From positions 1-5,717 of the forward strand of contig MZGO01000051.1 of NCBI GenBank assembly GCA_002084985.1: DNA of 5,717 bases. Reading direction: 5' to 3'. Position 1 is the stretch's first letter; every line of letters starts with the position of its first letter. Of the stretch, positions 1 to 5,717 are shown one piece after another. The translations under genes and the position numbers were made by a program. The stretch comes from Thermotoga sp. 4484_232 (GTDB lineage Bacteria; Thermotogota; Thermotogae; Thermotogales; Thermotogaceae). The notes beneath the pieces were generated by a model. The model made no database searches, was not told the DNA's origin, and worked only from the letters and a program-made list of their open reading frames with translations.

Positions 1-107
1 TTTGTTCTGAATCGTGCGATTTCTTTCAAAGATAATTTTGAATCCTTCTTCTCGACAAGAACTACCTTCCCGTTCGTCGCTCCCAGATCAACTGATAATA
101 CTTTCAT
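1..107 (-). CDS. rhaB: FGGY-family sugar kinase, probably L-rhamnulokinase (partial, N-terminus only)
   Basis: Only the first 35 codons are visible; the gene runs off the left edge. The protein begins MKVLSVDLGATNGKVVLVEK. The DLGATNGKVVL segment (residues 7-17) matches the first phosphate-binding loop of the FGGY/actin-like ATPase fold, where rhamnulokinases typically read DLGASSGRV. Expected reaction (family knowledge plus context): ATP-dependent phosphorylation of L-rhamnulose to L-rhamnulose 1-phosphate in the cytoplasm, the step after the isomerase encoded just upstream. The ATG overlaps the isomerase TGA as ATGA (104-107), and a GGAGG site at 119-115 sits 7 bases before it, so this start is well supported and translation is probably coupled to rhaI. 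The FGGY family also includes xylulo-, fuculo- and gluconokinases, and 35 residues cannot separate them; the rhamnulokinase call rests on the neighbour. Confidence 0.78.
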   Translation of the reverse strand, partial: MKVLSVDLGATNGKVVLVEKKDSKLSLKEIARFRT

Positions 108-1309
108 CCTCTCTCCTCCACTATTTTTTCGTGATATCCACTGTTTCTATAATACAATAAGGGATCTTCAGGAAGATTTTTCTCTTTTCTGTACTTCCAG
201 AGGATCGGTGAAACATCTCTTCTGAAGGCTTTTATGAGTTCTTCCTCTGCTCTCACAACATCGCATTTTCTCTGGTATTCCCTCAATTTCTCTCTGTTTA
301 TTGCCAGGGCTTGAGCAAATATGTATTGAGCAGTCACAACGGACTGTATCATGGCCTCTATTTTCGGCTTCGTTATGTGACATTGATCGAACATGTATCT
401 TATATTCCTTGCAAAGTCTTTTGTTTCCTCATCTTCCATAGCGAAAGTGAGTTCTTTGAATATGAGGAAAACCTCATATGGATTTATAGATCCAAGGGTG
501 AGATCATCATCCGCATATTTCTTGTTGTTGAAATGAAATCCTCCCAATTTTCTCTCAGATATTAGAGTTGCGATTATCTGTTCTATGTTTGTTCCGAGGG
601 CATGGTGTCCAAGATCCACAAGAACGAAGGCCCTATCACCGAGCTTCCCTGCTAGAAGGTAAGCCATCCCCCAGTCCTGAATATCCGTGTGGTAGAAAGC
701 CGGCTCGAAGAACTTGTATTCTATGAACAACTTCATGTTAGAAGGCATGGCATCGTAAATTATCCTCAAGCTATCCTCAAGCCGTTTCTTTCTGTCTCTG
801 AAATCATCTTGACCGGGATAATCCGTTCCATCTGCAAGCCATAAGCTTATGACATCTGAATCCAGAGTTTTCGCGATTTCTATACACTCCATCACATGAT
901 CTATCGCTTTCTTCCTTACTTTTATATCAGGGTGAGTGAGGCTTCCGTATTTGTAATCTGGGTCCTGAAAGAGATTCGGATTTATCGCTCCTATCTTCAA
1001 CCCCAGGCTTTCTGCGTATTCTTTCAACGCTTTCCAATCGTCGACCTTATCCCAAGGTATATGAAGAGCAATCGTCGGGCAAACCCCTGTTATCCTATGA
1101 ACGAAAGAAGCATCCTGAAGCTTTTCATAGACGCTTCTTGCAGCCCCTGGCTCATGAAAGACTGCAAACCTTGTTCCTGTGTCACCAAAGCTCCAGGAAG
1201 GAAGTTCAAAACGAATTTCGTCTAATTTTTTCAGGATATCATCTACATCTATCCCTTCCTTTTTTAGGTCTTTAGCCAATAATTCATATTTTTTCTCCAT
1301 TTCTTCCAT
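104..1309 (-). CDS. rhaI: L-rhamnose isomerase, RhaI type (TIM barrel, metal dependent)
   Basis: A 401-residue cytoplasmic enzyme expected to convert L-rhamnose to L-rhamnulose, the first catabolic step. It resembles the Pseudomonas stutzeri/Gram-positive RhaI type rather than E. coli RhaA. Diagnostic segments are SLWLADGTDYPGQ (155-167), IEYKFFEPAF (196-205), LVDLGHHALGTN (230-241), GGFHFNNKKYADDDL (256-270) and FDQCH (307-311). From memory, the P. stutzeri metal and catalytic residues E219, D254, H257, H281, D289 and D291 map at a constant offset of 22 to E197, D232, H235, H259, D267 and D269 here, and D327 to about D308, so the site looks intact. The C-terminal YYRNSGYHEKI segment is also typical. 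The first ATG (1309) follows the G-rich site GAGGGGGGAG; a second ATG at 1300 is possible. It lies 56 bases after rhaS, and its TGA overlaps the kinase ATG. Enzymes of this type can also act on L-mannose, L-lyxose or D-allose, so rhamnose is the likely but not proven substrate. Confidence 0.93.
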   Translation of the reverse strand: MEEMEKKYELLAKDLKKEGIDVDDILKKLDEIRFELPSWSFGDTGTRFAVFHEPGAARSVYEKLQDASFVHRITGVCPTIALHIPWDKVDDWKALKEYAESLGLKIGAINPNLFQDPDYKYGSLTHPDIKVRKKAIDHVMECIEIAKTLDSDVISLWLADGTDYPGQDDFRDRKKRLEDSLRIIYDAMPSNMKLFIEYKFFEPAFYHTDIQDWGMAYLLAGKLGDRAFVLVDLGHHALGTNIEQIIATLISERKLGGFHFNNKKYADDDLTLGSINPYEVFLIFKELTFAMEDEETKDFARNIRYMFDQCHITKPKIEAMIQSVVTAQYIFAQALAINREKLREYQRKCDVVRAEEELIKAFRRDVSPILWKYRKEKNLPEDPLLYYRNSGYHEKIVEERG

Positions 1310-1313
1310 TATT

Positions 1314-1323
1314 CTCCCCCCTC
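1314..1323 (-). promoter_or_regulatory. G-rich ribosome binding site of rhaI
   Basis: On the minus strand GAGGGGGGAG ends 4 bases before the ATG at 1309. It contains a run of six G instead of a clean GGAGG, so the exact anti-SD register is ambiguous; pairing through GAGGG gives a spacing of about 7-9 bases to the first ATG. The second in-frame ATG (1300) would be 13 bases from the site, which favours the first. It starts 11 bases downstream of the intercistronic hairpin. Confidence 0.6.
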
Positions 1324-1334
1324 TTTTACGACAA

Positions 1335-1362
1335 GGAGGTGCCCCTTTACAGGGGCACCTCC
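1335..1362 (-). ncRNA. Intercistronic RNA hairpin with GUAA tetraloop between rhaS and rhaI
   Basis: A perfect 11-bp inverted repeat (GGAGGTGCCCC / GGGGCACCTCC), extended to 12 bp by a U-A pair. Read on the minus strand, the direction of the operon, the loop is GUAA, a GNRA-type tetraloop; read on the plus strand it would be UUAC. It begins 3 bases after the rhaS stop codon and ends 25 bases before the rhaI ATG. No U-run follows (next bases TTGTCGTAAAAG), so it does not look like a complete intrinsic terminator, although partial termination cannot be excluded. The likely role, by analogy with hairpins after binding-protein genes in other ABC operons, is to block 3' exonucleases or mark a processing site, so that rhaS message outlives the rest. 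The structure is seen directly; the function is inferred. Confidence 0.75.
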
Positions 1363-1365
1363 AAA

Positions 1366-2379
1366 TTAGAAGTTGAATTGATCTATGTTGTTTATATCGA
1401 ATATGAAGGGAGGTCCGAGCAGTACCACAGATTTCTTTCCTTCTAATTCTTCGTATACCTTGTAAAGTCCTAACTTTCCTCCGCAGACGTATTCTGTGCC
1501 GTCTACTTCATTTATCATTCCCCTAACAGCTGCGTTTGCAACGTACACTGCTAGGTATCCTAAATCAACTGGATTCCACAAAACGACATGTTTCACAACA
1601 CCGTCTTTCACATATTTTCGCATATCGTTAGGAGTAGCAAGTCCTGTGATGTAGATTTTCCCTTTCAAGCCAGCTTTCAATACCGCTTCGGCTACCATTG
1701 GGAAAGCAACGGAAGTTGGAGCTATTATCGCATCAAGATTCGGATAATAAGCGTTGATTATATCCTGGGCTGCCTGGAAGGATTCTGCTGGTCTGTCATA
1801 ACCGTATTTTATGGTTAGAAGCTCCATTTTTGGATATTTTTCCTTCATCCTCTTCTTCATAGCCTCAATCCATCTGTTCTGATTAGCAGCATTGGGATCT
1901 GCACTAACAATTGCTATTTTGGCTTCTGGCCCCACATTTTCAGCTACAAGATCGATCAGAACAGCCCCTATTGCATCGAAACTAGCTTGGTTGACGAAGT
2001 AATCCCTGGCTGTTGGATCAGAAACATCAGCATCATAAGTAACAACCACTATCCCTTTCTGCTTGGCTTTCTTCAAGACAGGAACCAAAGCATCTTCATC
2101 GTTGGCAGAGACAATAAGAGCATCGGGATTCTGTTCAAGTAGATTACTGATTATCCTTATTTCTTCTTCGGTGTTAGCAACACTGGATCCTGTGTAATAG
2201 AAATCAATTGGTAGACCAAGAGCTTTCAGTTCCTCAACAGCAGCTTTTGCTCCTTTTTCGGTTGCGACAAAGTAAGGTGCACCCGTAAATTTGGGAACCA
2301 TGAATATCTTGATGGATTCAGCAGCTAAAGCAATTGATATTAACGCAATGATAATACCAAGAATCAAGAACTTCTTCAT
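1366..2379 (-). CDS. rhaS: Periplasmic sugar-binding protein of a CUT2 ABC importer, RhaS/LsrB group
   Basis: A 337-residue extracytoplasmic solute-binding protein of the type I periplasmic-binding fold. Residues 1-20 form a signal peptide (MKKF, then a hydrophobic core, then SIALAAES); there is no lipobox Cys, so it appears to be a soluble secreted protein rather than a lipoprotein. Mature segments follow the RhaS/LsrB pattern: KIFMVPKFTGAPYF near residue 30, DALIVSAND, VVTYDAD at 112-118, ANQNRW at 165-170, LDAIIAPTS at 215-223, GLATPNDMRKYV, and the C-terminal INNIDQFNF, which matches the end of E. coli/Salmonella LsrB. The isomerase next door points to L-rhamnose as ligand. The chosen ATG (2379) is 8 bases after GGAGG; a GTG 9 bases upstream lies inside that site and is rejected. 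Unusually for an ABC operon, this gene comes after both permeases. It is bounded by a 31-base leader and a stable hairpin, both suited to high expression. Confidence 0.9.
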   Translation of the reverse strand: MKKFLILGIIIALISIALAAESIKIFMVPKFTGAPYFVATEKGAKAAVEELKALGLPIDFYYTGSSVANTEEEIRIISNLLEQNPDALIVSANDEDALVPVLKKAKQKGIVVVTYDADVSDPTARDYFVNQASFDAIGAVLIDLVAENVGPEAKIAIVSADPNAANQNRWIEAMKKRMKEKYPKMELLTIKYGYDRPAESFQAAQDIINAYYPNLDAIIAPTSVAFPMVAEAVLKAGLKGKIYITGLATPNDMRKYVKDGVVKHVVLWNPVDLGYLAVYVANAAVRGMINEVDGTEYVCGGKLGLYKVYEELEGKKSVVLLGPPFIFDINNIDQFNF

Positions 2380-2384
2380 AAAAA

Positions 2385-2393
2385 CCACCTCCC
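2385..2393 (-). promoter_or_regulatory. Strong ribosome binding site that fixes the rhaS start
   Basis: The minus strand reads GGGAGGTGG, with GGAGG at 2392-2388 placed 8 bases before the ATG at 2379. The in-frame GTG at 2388-2386 is formed by the last G of GGAGG plus the following TG, so it cannot be served by this site. Starting at the ATG also gives a normal MKK signal-peptide N-terminus. Confidence 0.85.
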
Positions 2394-2410
2394 CTTAGAA
2401 TTTGGTGAGG

Positions 2411-3358
2411 TTATTTCCCCTCCTTGAAAGCTCTTGTACCGAGCTTCGTATAAGAGACTATGGCTATTACAAGGACTATACCGACTATTACACTCTGTAT
2501 AGAATGTGGAATTCTTGCAAGATTCAAACCATTTTTAAGAAAAGTTATTATGAGCACTCCTAATGTTGAGCCTAAAATGTTCCCTTCTCCACCTGTTATA
2601 CTAGTTCCACCTAGGACCACAGCAGTTATCACCTCGAGTTCTCCTCCCATAAAAGCGTTGGATTTGGAAGCGCCTATTCTGGCAGAATATATCATCCCAG
2701 AAAGCCCTGCCATCAATCCGGATAGGGTGTAAAGTATGAATTTCACTCTTGCCACAGGGACTGTTGAGTAAAGAGCACCGACTTCGTTATGACCTATTGC
2801 AAATACGTATCTTCCGAATTTCGATTTTGAGAGGATGATATGACCTATTATGGCAATTATGATCCATATGAATATACTGTATGGGACCAATCCTCCTAGT
2901 GATCCCTGTCCGAAGTTTTGGAAAGATTCTGGGAAACCTGTTATTCCTCTACCTCTACTCAGTCCTGTTGCTATACCCCTATATGCAGCCATAGTTGCTA
3001 GTGTGACAACTATTGGTGGTATATTCAATTTTGTTATAAGAACGCCATTCAATGCACCCGCCCCTGCTCCTAGAATACTTGCCATTATCCCAGCAATCCA
3101 TATATTGATACCCACATATTTCCAGATAATTCCCATTAAAATGCTGCTTAAAGCCAGATTAGAGGCCACAGAGAGGTCTATTCCACCAGTTACTATGATC
3201 ATAGTCATGGGAATCGTCATTATTCCCATTTCAACAGCGTATCTTAAAGCCTCCAGTAGATTGGAAACCCTCAAAAATTCTTTGGATAGGAAACTCATAA
3301 TCACAAACACTAGAATCAGGACCAGTAGAAGTACGAATTCTTTCCTGAATACCCTCAT
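2411..3358 (-). CDS. rhaQ: CUT2 sugar ABC transporter permease (second permease, RhaQ-like)
   Basis: A 315-residue, very hydrophobic inner-membrane permease of the RbsC/AraH/LsrC family (BPD_transp_2), with roughly eight to ten membrane segments. Family landmarks are VTGGIDLSVAS at 56-66 (more often DLSVGS; the Gly is Ala here), GAGAGALNG at 97-105, IPPIVVTLATMAAYRG at 113-128, AIGHNEVGALYSTVPV at 187-202 and LGGTSITGGEGN at 249-260. The 187-202 stretch is the cytoplasmic loop that couples to the ATPase; its usual Gly is Thr199. It differs clearly from the preceding permease, so the channel is probably a heterodimer, as in the rhizobial rhamnose importer. The ATG overlaps the upstream TGA as ATGA, and TGAGG at 3370-3366 lies 7 bases before it. 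The product ends 31 bases before rhaS. The family is certain; rhamnose as substrate, and P versus Q, come from gene order. Confidence 0.87.
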   Translation of the reverse strand: MRVFRKEFVLLLVLILVFVIMSFLSKEFLRVSNLLEALRYAVEMGIMTIPMTMIIVTGGIDLSVASNLALSSILMGIIWKYVGINIWIAGIMASILGAGAGALNGVLITKLNIPPIVVTLATMAAYRGIATGLSRGRGITGFPESFQNFGQGSLGGLVPYSIFIWIIIAIIGHIILSKSKFGRYVFAIGHNEVGALYSTVPVARVKFILYTLSGLMAGLSGMIYSARIGASKSNAFMGGELEVITAVVLGGTSITGGEGNILGSTLGVLIITFLKNGLNLARIPHSIQSVIVGIVLVIAIVSYTKLGTRAFKEGK

Positions 3359-4293
3359 AACCTCGCCTCACTTTTCCTTCTTGCTCTCAGAACATCGGAA
3401 ATTATCGCAAGTAAGATGATCATACCTTTAAACGCATTATCCCAGACAGATTCTATATGCAGGAAAACCAATGAGCTCGAGATTGTCGTCATAAGGAGTA
3501 CTCCCAAGATGGTCCCTTCTATTTTTCCCTTTCCTCCCATTATGTTAGTTCCACCTATCACTGTTGCAGCTATCGCTGACAGTTCCAATCCGGTTCCTAT
3601 ATTCGAAGGTATTATGAAGAACCTGGATGCGCTCAGAAGAGCTGAAAAGCCTGCTAACGCTCCATTTAAAGTTAATACAAGGAAAGTTACTTTCCCTTCG
3701 CTTATCCCCAATAATTTCGCAGCTTTCCTATTTGATCCAACAGCATAAACATGCCTGAAGAAACGAATTTTTCGTACCAAGAATATCGTCAATACACCTA
3801 TGGAAAAAGCTATCCATATTGGAAGGGTGAAATTTAAAATTTTCGTACTGCCCAGTGCCTTCCAATAATCAGGAAGATCTGTTACCCAGTATCCACCTGT
3901 CCACCAGAGGATGAAACCTCTCCATATAGCCATCGCAGCCAGTGTAACGATCATAGCTGGCACTTTGAACAACACCGTGACAAGGCCATTGATAGCACCT
4001 AATCCAGCGCCAAGTCCTATGCTCCATAGGAAAAGTAATACAAGGGGAACGTTATGAAGAGCAAGTTGGGCTGATGTTATGGCACAAACTGCAAGGACAG
4101 AGCCTATCGATAGATCTATCTGACCCGATATTATGACCAAGGTCGTCCCTATTGCTGAAAGAAGCATGACAGCAGAGTTTTCCAGAATGACATGTATTGT
4201 TCTAAAACTCAGAAAACCTGGATGAACGATCTGAACGAACGTCGCAAGAACTACCAGTACTAGTAACAATGTGAATTCTCTACCTAACTTCAT
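3355..4293 (-). CDS. rhaP: CUT2 sugar ABC transporter permease (first permease, RhaP-like)
   Basis: A 312-residue inner-membrane permease of the same family as its downstream neighbour. Landmarks are ISGQIDLSIGS at 55-65, GAGLGAINGL at 95-104, VPAMIVTLAAMAIWRG at 111-126, the ATPase-coupling loop AVGSNRKAAKLLGI at 184-197 with the normal Ala-Ala and Gly, and ATVIGGTNIMGGKGK at 242-256. About eight to ten hydrophobic stretches are visible, and the C-terminus is basic (RARRKSEARL). Its ATG overlaps the ATPase stop codon as ATGA, and its own TGA overlaps the next permease's ATG, so all three transporter core subunits are likely translated in series, giving matched amounts. With the second permease it should form the membrane pore through which the sugar released by the binding protein enters. 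The symbol follows the rhizobial rhaS-T-P-Q naming, in which P follows T. Confidence 0.88.
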   Translation of the reverse strand: MKLGREFTLLLVLVVLATFVQIVHPGFLSFRTIHVILENSAVMLLSAIGTTLVIISGQIDLSIGSVLAVCAITSAQLALHNVPLVLLFLWSIGLGAGLGAINGLVTVLFKVPAMIVTLAAMAIWRGFILWWTGGYWVTDLPDYWKALGSTKILNFTLPIWIAFSIGVLTIFLVRKIRFFRHVYAVGSNRKAAKLLGISEGKVTFLVLTLNGALAGFSALLSASRFFIIPSNIGTGLELSAIAATVIGGTNIMGGKGKIEGTILGVLLMTTISSSLVFLHIESVWDNAFKGMIILLAIISDVLRARRKSEARL

Positions 4294-5717
4294 CCTCCAG
4301 CACCTCCAACTGCCTCTTTTTCTGCGAAACCTGCTGCAAGTGCTAGGATCCTATCTTCAGAGAATTCCCCTCTATTAAATACTCCAACTATTTCACCTTT
4401 TCTCATAACCAAGATTCTGTCGCACATCCCAAGAAGTTCTGGTAATTCTGAGGAGATGAATATGATTGTTCTTCCTTGTTCTGCTAAATTCACCATAAGG
4501 TGGTATATCGCGTTCTTTGCTCCCACATCGATACCATGAGTTGGTTCGTCCATTATCAAGATCTTGGAGTTTCTGAGTATCCATTTTGCTAAAACCACTT
4601 TTTGTTGATTTCCTCCAGAAAGATTCATGGTCAAAAATTCCACAGAAGGAGTCCTTATATCCAGTCTTCTCACCATTTCTTGAGAAAGCTCTTTCTCCTT
4701 AGCAATATCTACAAGAACCTTACGAGGAATTACTGGAAGATTGGGAAGGGATATGTTGAACCTCACCGTCTCTGGTAAGATGAGACCCTGCCTGTGTCTG
4801 TCCTCTGGAATATAAGCTATTCCAAGCATCGATGCTTTCATAGGATCATTTATCTTCACTTCTTTTCCCTCGAGATAAATTGAACCATCGTCGGGCTTTA
4901 GAATACCGAAAATGATCTTTGCAAGAGTAGATCTTCCTGATCCTAAAAGTCCTGATATACCTAGTATCTCACCCTTGTGAGCTTTGAAGCTTATATTTTT
5001 CAGGATCCCATCAAAGGAGATCCCTTTAACCTCTAGCATAACTTCACCAGGTTTGGCTTTTTTGGGAGGATAGTAGGTCTCTAATTTTCTTCCTATCATG
5101 TTTTCTATGAGTTCGGAAGGGGTAATGTCTTTTACCGCTTTATCAAGGACTTTCACACCGTCTCTCAATATGGTAACGTTGTCTGCTATTTCAAAAACTT
5201 CTTCGAGTCTGTGGGATATGTATATCACAGAGACCCCATGGTTCTTCAACCTTCTTACCGTGGAGAATAATACTTTAGTCTCATCGGCTGTTAGGGAGGC
5301 GGTAGGTTCATCCATTATTATGATCTTGCTATTCTGAAGGAGTGCCCTCAATATTTGAACCAGTTCTTGCTGAGCTGTACTTAGATTCCCAACTTCTTCA
5401 TCCAATGGTAGGTTTATTCCGACTTCTTTCATTTTAGTCTCCGCCATCTCTCTCATTCTCTTCCAGTTGACAAATCCAAATTTTCCAGGTTGCCATCCTA
5501 TGAAAAGATTCTCAAGAACTGTTAAATCTGGAAAGACTGCTAATTCCTGATGTATCGCGCTTATTCCCAAACTTCTCGCATGATTTGGATCATGGATTTT
5601 AACTTCTTTACCCTCAAGGACGATTTTTCCAGAATCTGGCTGATGAACACCCATGATTATCTTTACGAGCGTTGATTTTCCCGCTCCATTTTCTCCAACC
5701 AGAGCATGAACTTCTCC
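4290..5717 (-). CDS. rhaT: CUT2 sugar ABC transporter ATPase with two nucleotide-binding domains, RhaT-like (N-terminus cut by window edge)
   Basis: 475 codons are visible; homologues are about 500 residues, so roughly 25-35 N-terminal residues lie beyond the right edge. The reading frame is open to base 5717, and the internal ATG at 5654 is not the start, because the Walker A motif lies upstream of it. Domain 1 (visible numbering): Walker A GENGAGKST 8-16, Q-loop Gln57, signature LSTAQ 112-116, Walker B IIIMDEP ending at 138, H-loop His169. Domain 2: Walker A GLLGSGRST 256-264 with Arg262 in place of Lys, IPEDRHRQG from 303, signature LSGGNQQ 366-372, Walker B ILIMDEP ending at 392, and Ser423 where the H-loop His should be. 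This asymmetry is normal for RbsA/MglA/AraG-type ATPases. The protein sits on the cytoplasmic face and drives sugar import with the two permeases encoded downstream. It is unrelated to the E. coli H+/rhamnose symporter also named RhaT. Confidence 0.92.
   Translation of the reverse strand, partial: GEVHALVGENGAGKSTLVKIIMGVHQPDSGKIVLEGKEVKIHDPNHARSLGISAIHQELAVFPDLTVLENLFIGWQPGKFGFVNWKRMREMAETKMKEVGINLPLDEEVGNLSTAQQELVQILRALLQNSKIIIMDEPTASLTADETKVLFSTVRRLKNHGVSVIYISHRLEEVFEIADNVTILRDGVKVLDKAVKDITPSELIENMIGRKLETYYPPKKAKPGEVMLEVKGISFDGILKNISFKAHKGEILGISGLLGSGRSTLAKIIFGILKPDDGSIYLEGKEVKINDPMKASMLGIAYIPEDRHRQGLILPETVRFNISLPNLPVIPRKVLVDIAKEKELSQEMVRRLDIRTPSVEFLTMNLSGGNQQKVVLAKWILRNSKILIMDEPTHGIDVGAKNAIYHLMVNLAEQGRTIIFISSELPELLGMCDRILVMRKGEIVGVFNRGEFSEDRILALAAGFAEKEAVGGAGG
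4294..4307 (-). promoter_or_regulatory. Tandem SD motif at the ATPase/permease junction
   Basis: The minus strand reads GGAGGTGCTGGAGG immediately followed by ATG (4293). The proximal GGAGG touches the start codon and is too close to be used; the distal GGAGGT (4307-4302) has a good 8-base spacing and is the likely site. The same bases encode the Gly-rich tail (VGGAGG) of the ATPase. Confidence 0.7.

Noticed and set aside
164..177. Near-palindrome ATCTTC-AG-GAAGAT
   Set aside because: It lies inside the rhaI coding region, the 2-base loop is too small for a hairpin, and nothing nearby suggests an operator.
896..1225. A 109-codon plus-strand open frame opposite rhaI, and other shorter ones across the window
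   Set aside because: The opposite strand codes for recognisable, motif-rich proteins throughout; these frames have no homologous features, no SD and no spacing that suggests genes.
1335..1362. Hairpin as a rho-independent terminator, or its GGAGGTG arm as a ribosome binding site
   Set aside because: Neither strand has a T-run after the stem, and no start codon lies at a usable distance from the GGAGGTG arm, which would also be locked in the stem.
2386..2388. GTG start for rhaS, 3 codons upstream of the chosen ATG
   Set aside because: The GTG overlaps the GGAGG that serves the ATG, and no other SD lies upstream at a suitable distance.
2385..2410. Possible SD-sequestering stem in the rhaS leader (TCACC with GGTGG)
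   Set aside because: Only about 5 bp including a G-U pair, with a large loop; too weak to regulate translation convincingly.
2428..2446. Inverted repeat AAGCTC-7-GAGCTT near the 3' end of permease 2, upstream of rhaS
   Set aside because: Only a 6-bp stem with a 7-base loop, wholly inside coding sequence; it would be weak, especially at high temperature, and may be chance.
2850..3419. A 189-codon open frame on the plus strand, opposite permease 2
   Set aside because: It is the antisense shadow of a clear membrane-protein gene, has no ribosome binding site or family motifs, and runs through the overlap of the two permeases.
5652..5654. ATG as the start of the ATPase
   Set aside because: The frame stays open to the window edge and encodes the Walker A motif GENGAGKST upstream of this ATG, so the true start is outside the window.

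Overview
The window is one co-directional catabolic operon, read entirely on the minus strand (right to left as given). It looks like an L-rhamnose uptake and breakdown operon. In transcript order it holds: the two-domain ATPase of a CUT2-type sugar ABC transporter (rhaT-like, 5' end cut by the window), two different CUT2 permeases (rhaP-like, rhaQ-like), a periplasmic sugar-binding protein of the RhaS/LsrB group (rhaS), an L-rhamnose isomerase of the Pseudomonas/Gram-positive RhaI type (rhaI), and the first 35 codons of an FGGY-type kinase, probably rhamnulokinase (rhaB). The promoter must lie beyond the right edge. The rest of the kinase and any rhamnulose-1-phosphate aldolase lie beyond the left edge or elsewhere.

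Layout on + coordinates: 1-107 kinase start; 104-1309 isomerase; 1310-1365 a 56-base spacer with a very stable hairpin; 1366-2379 binding protein; 2380-2410 a 31-base spacer with a strong ribosome binding site; 2411-3358 permease 2; 3355-4293 permease 1; 4290-5717 ATPase. Three junctions (ATPase/permease 1, permease 1/permease 2, isomerase/kinase) are 4-base ATGA overlaps, so translation is probably coupled there. The only two spacers flank the binding-protein gene, the product needed in greatest excess. No stretch over 300 bases lacks a gene, and I see no convincing gene on the plus strand.

Working model: the binding protein captures the sugar outside the cytoplasmic membrane and hands it to a RhaP/RhaQ heterodimer, powered by the RhaT ATPase, which has one intact and one degenerate ATP site. 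RhaI converts L-rhamnose to L-rhamnulose, and the kinase would phosphorylate it. The isomerase gene next door is the main reason for calling the transporter a rhamnose importer: the binding protein also resembles the autoinducer-2 binder LsrB, but two of the six AI-2 contact positions, as I remember them, are substituted.

Organism: moderate-to-low GC by eye, Arg codons mostly AGA/AGG, Lys/Glu/Ile-rich proteins, strong GGAGG-type ribosome binding sites and tight gene packing suggest a thermophilic bacterium, most likely of the Thermotogota (Thermotoga/Pseudothermotoga-like). This is an inference from style, not a database match. I found no sign of an undescribed system. The most interesting non-coding element is the intercistronic hairpin with a GNRA tetraloop just after rhaS.
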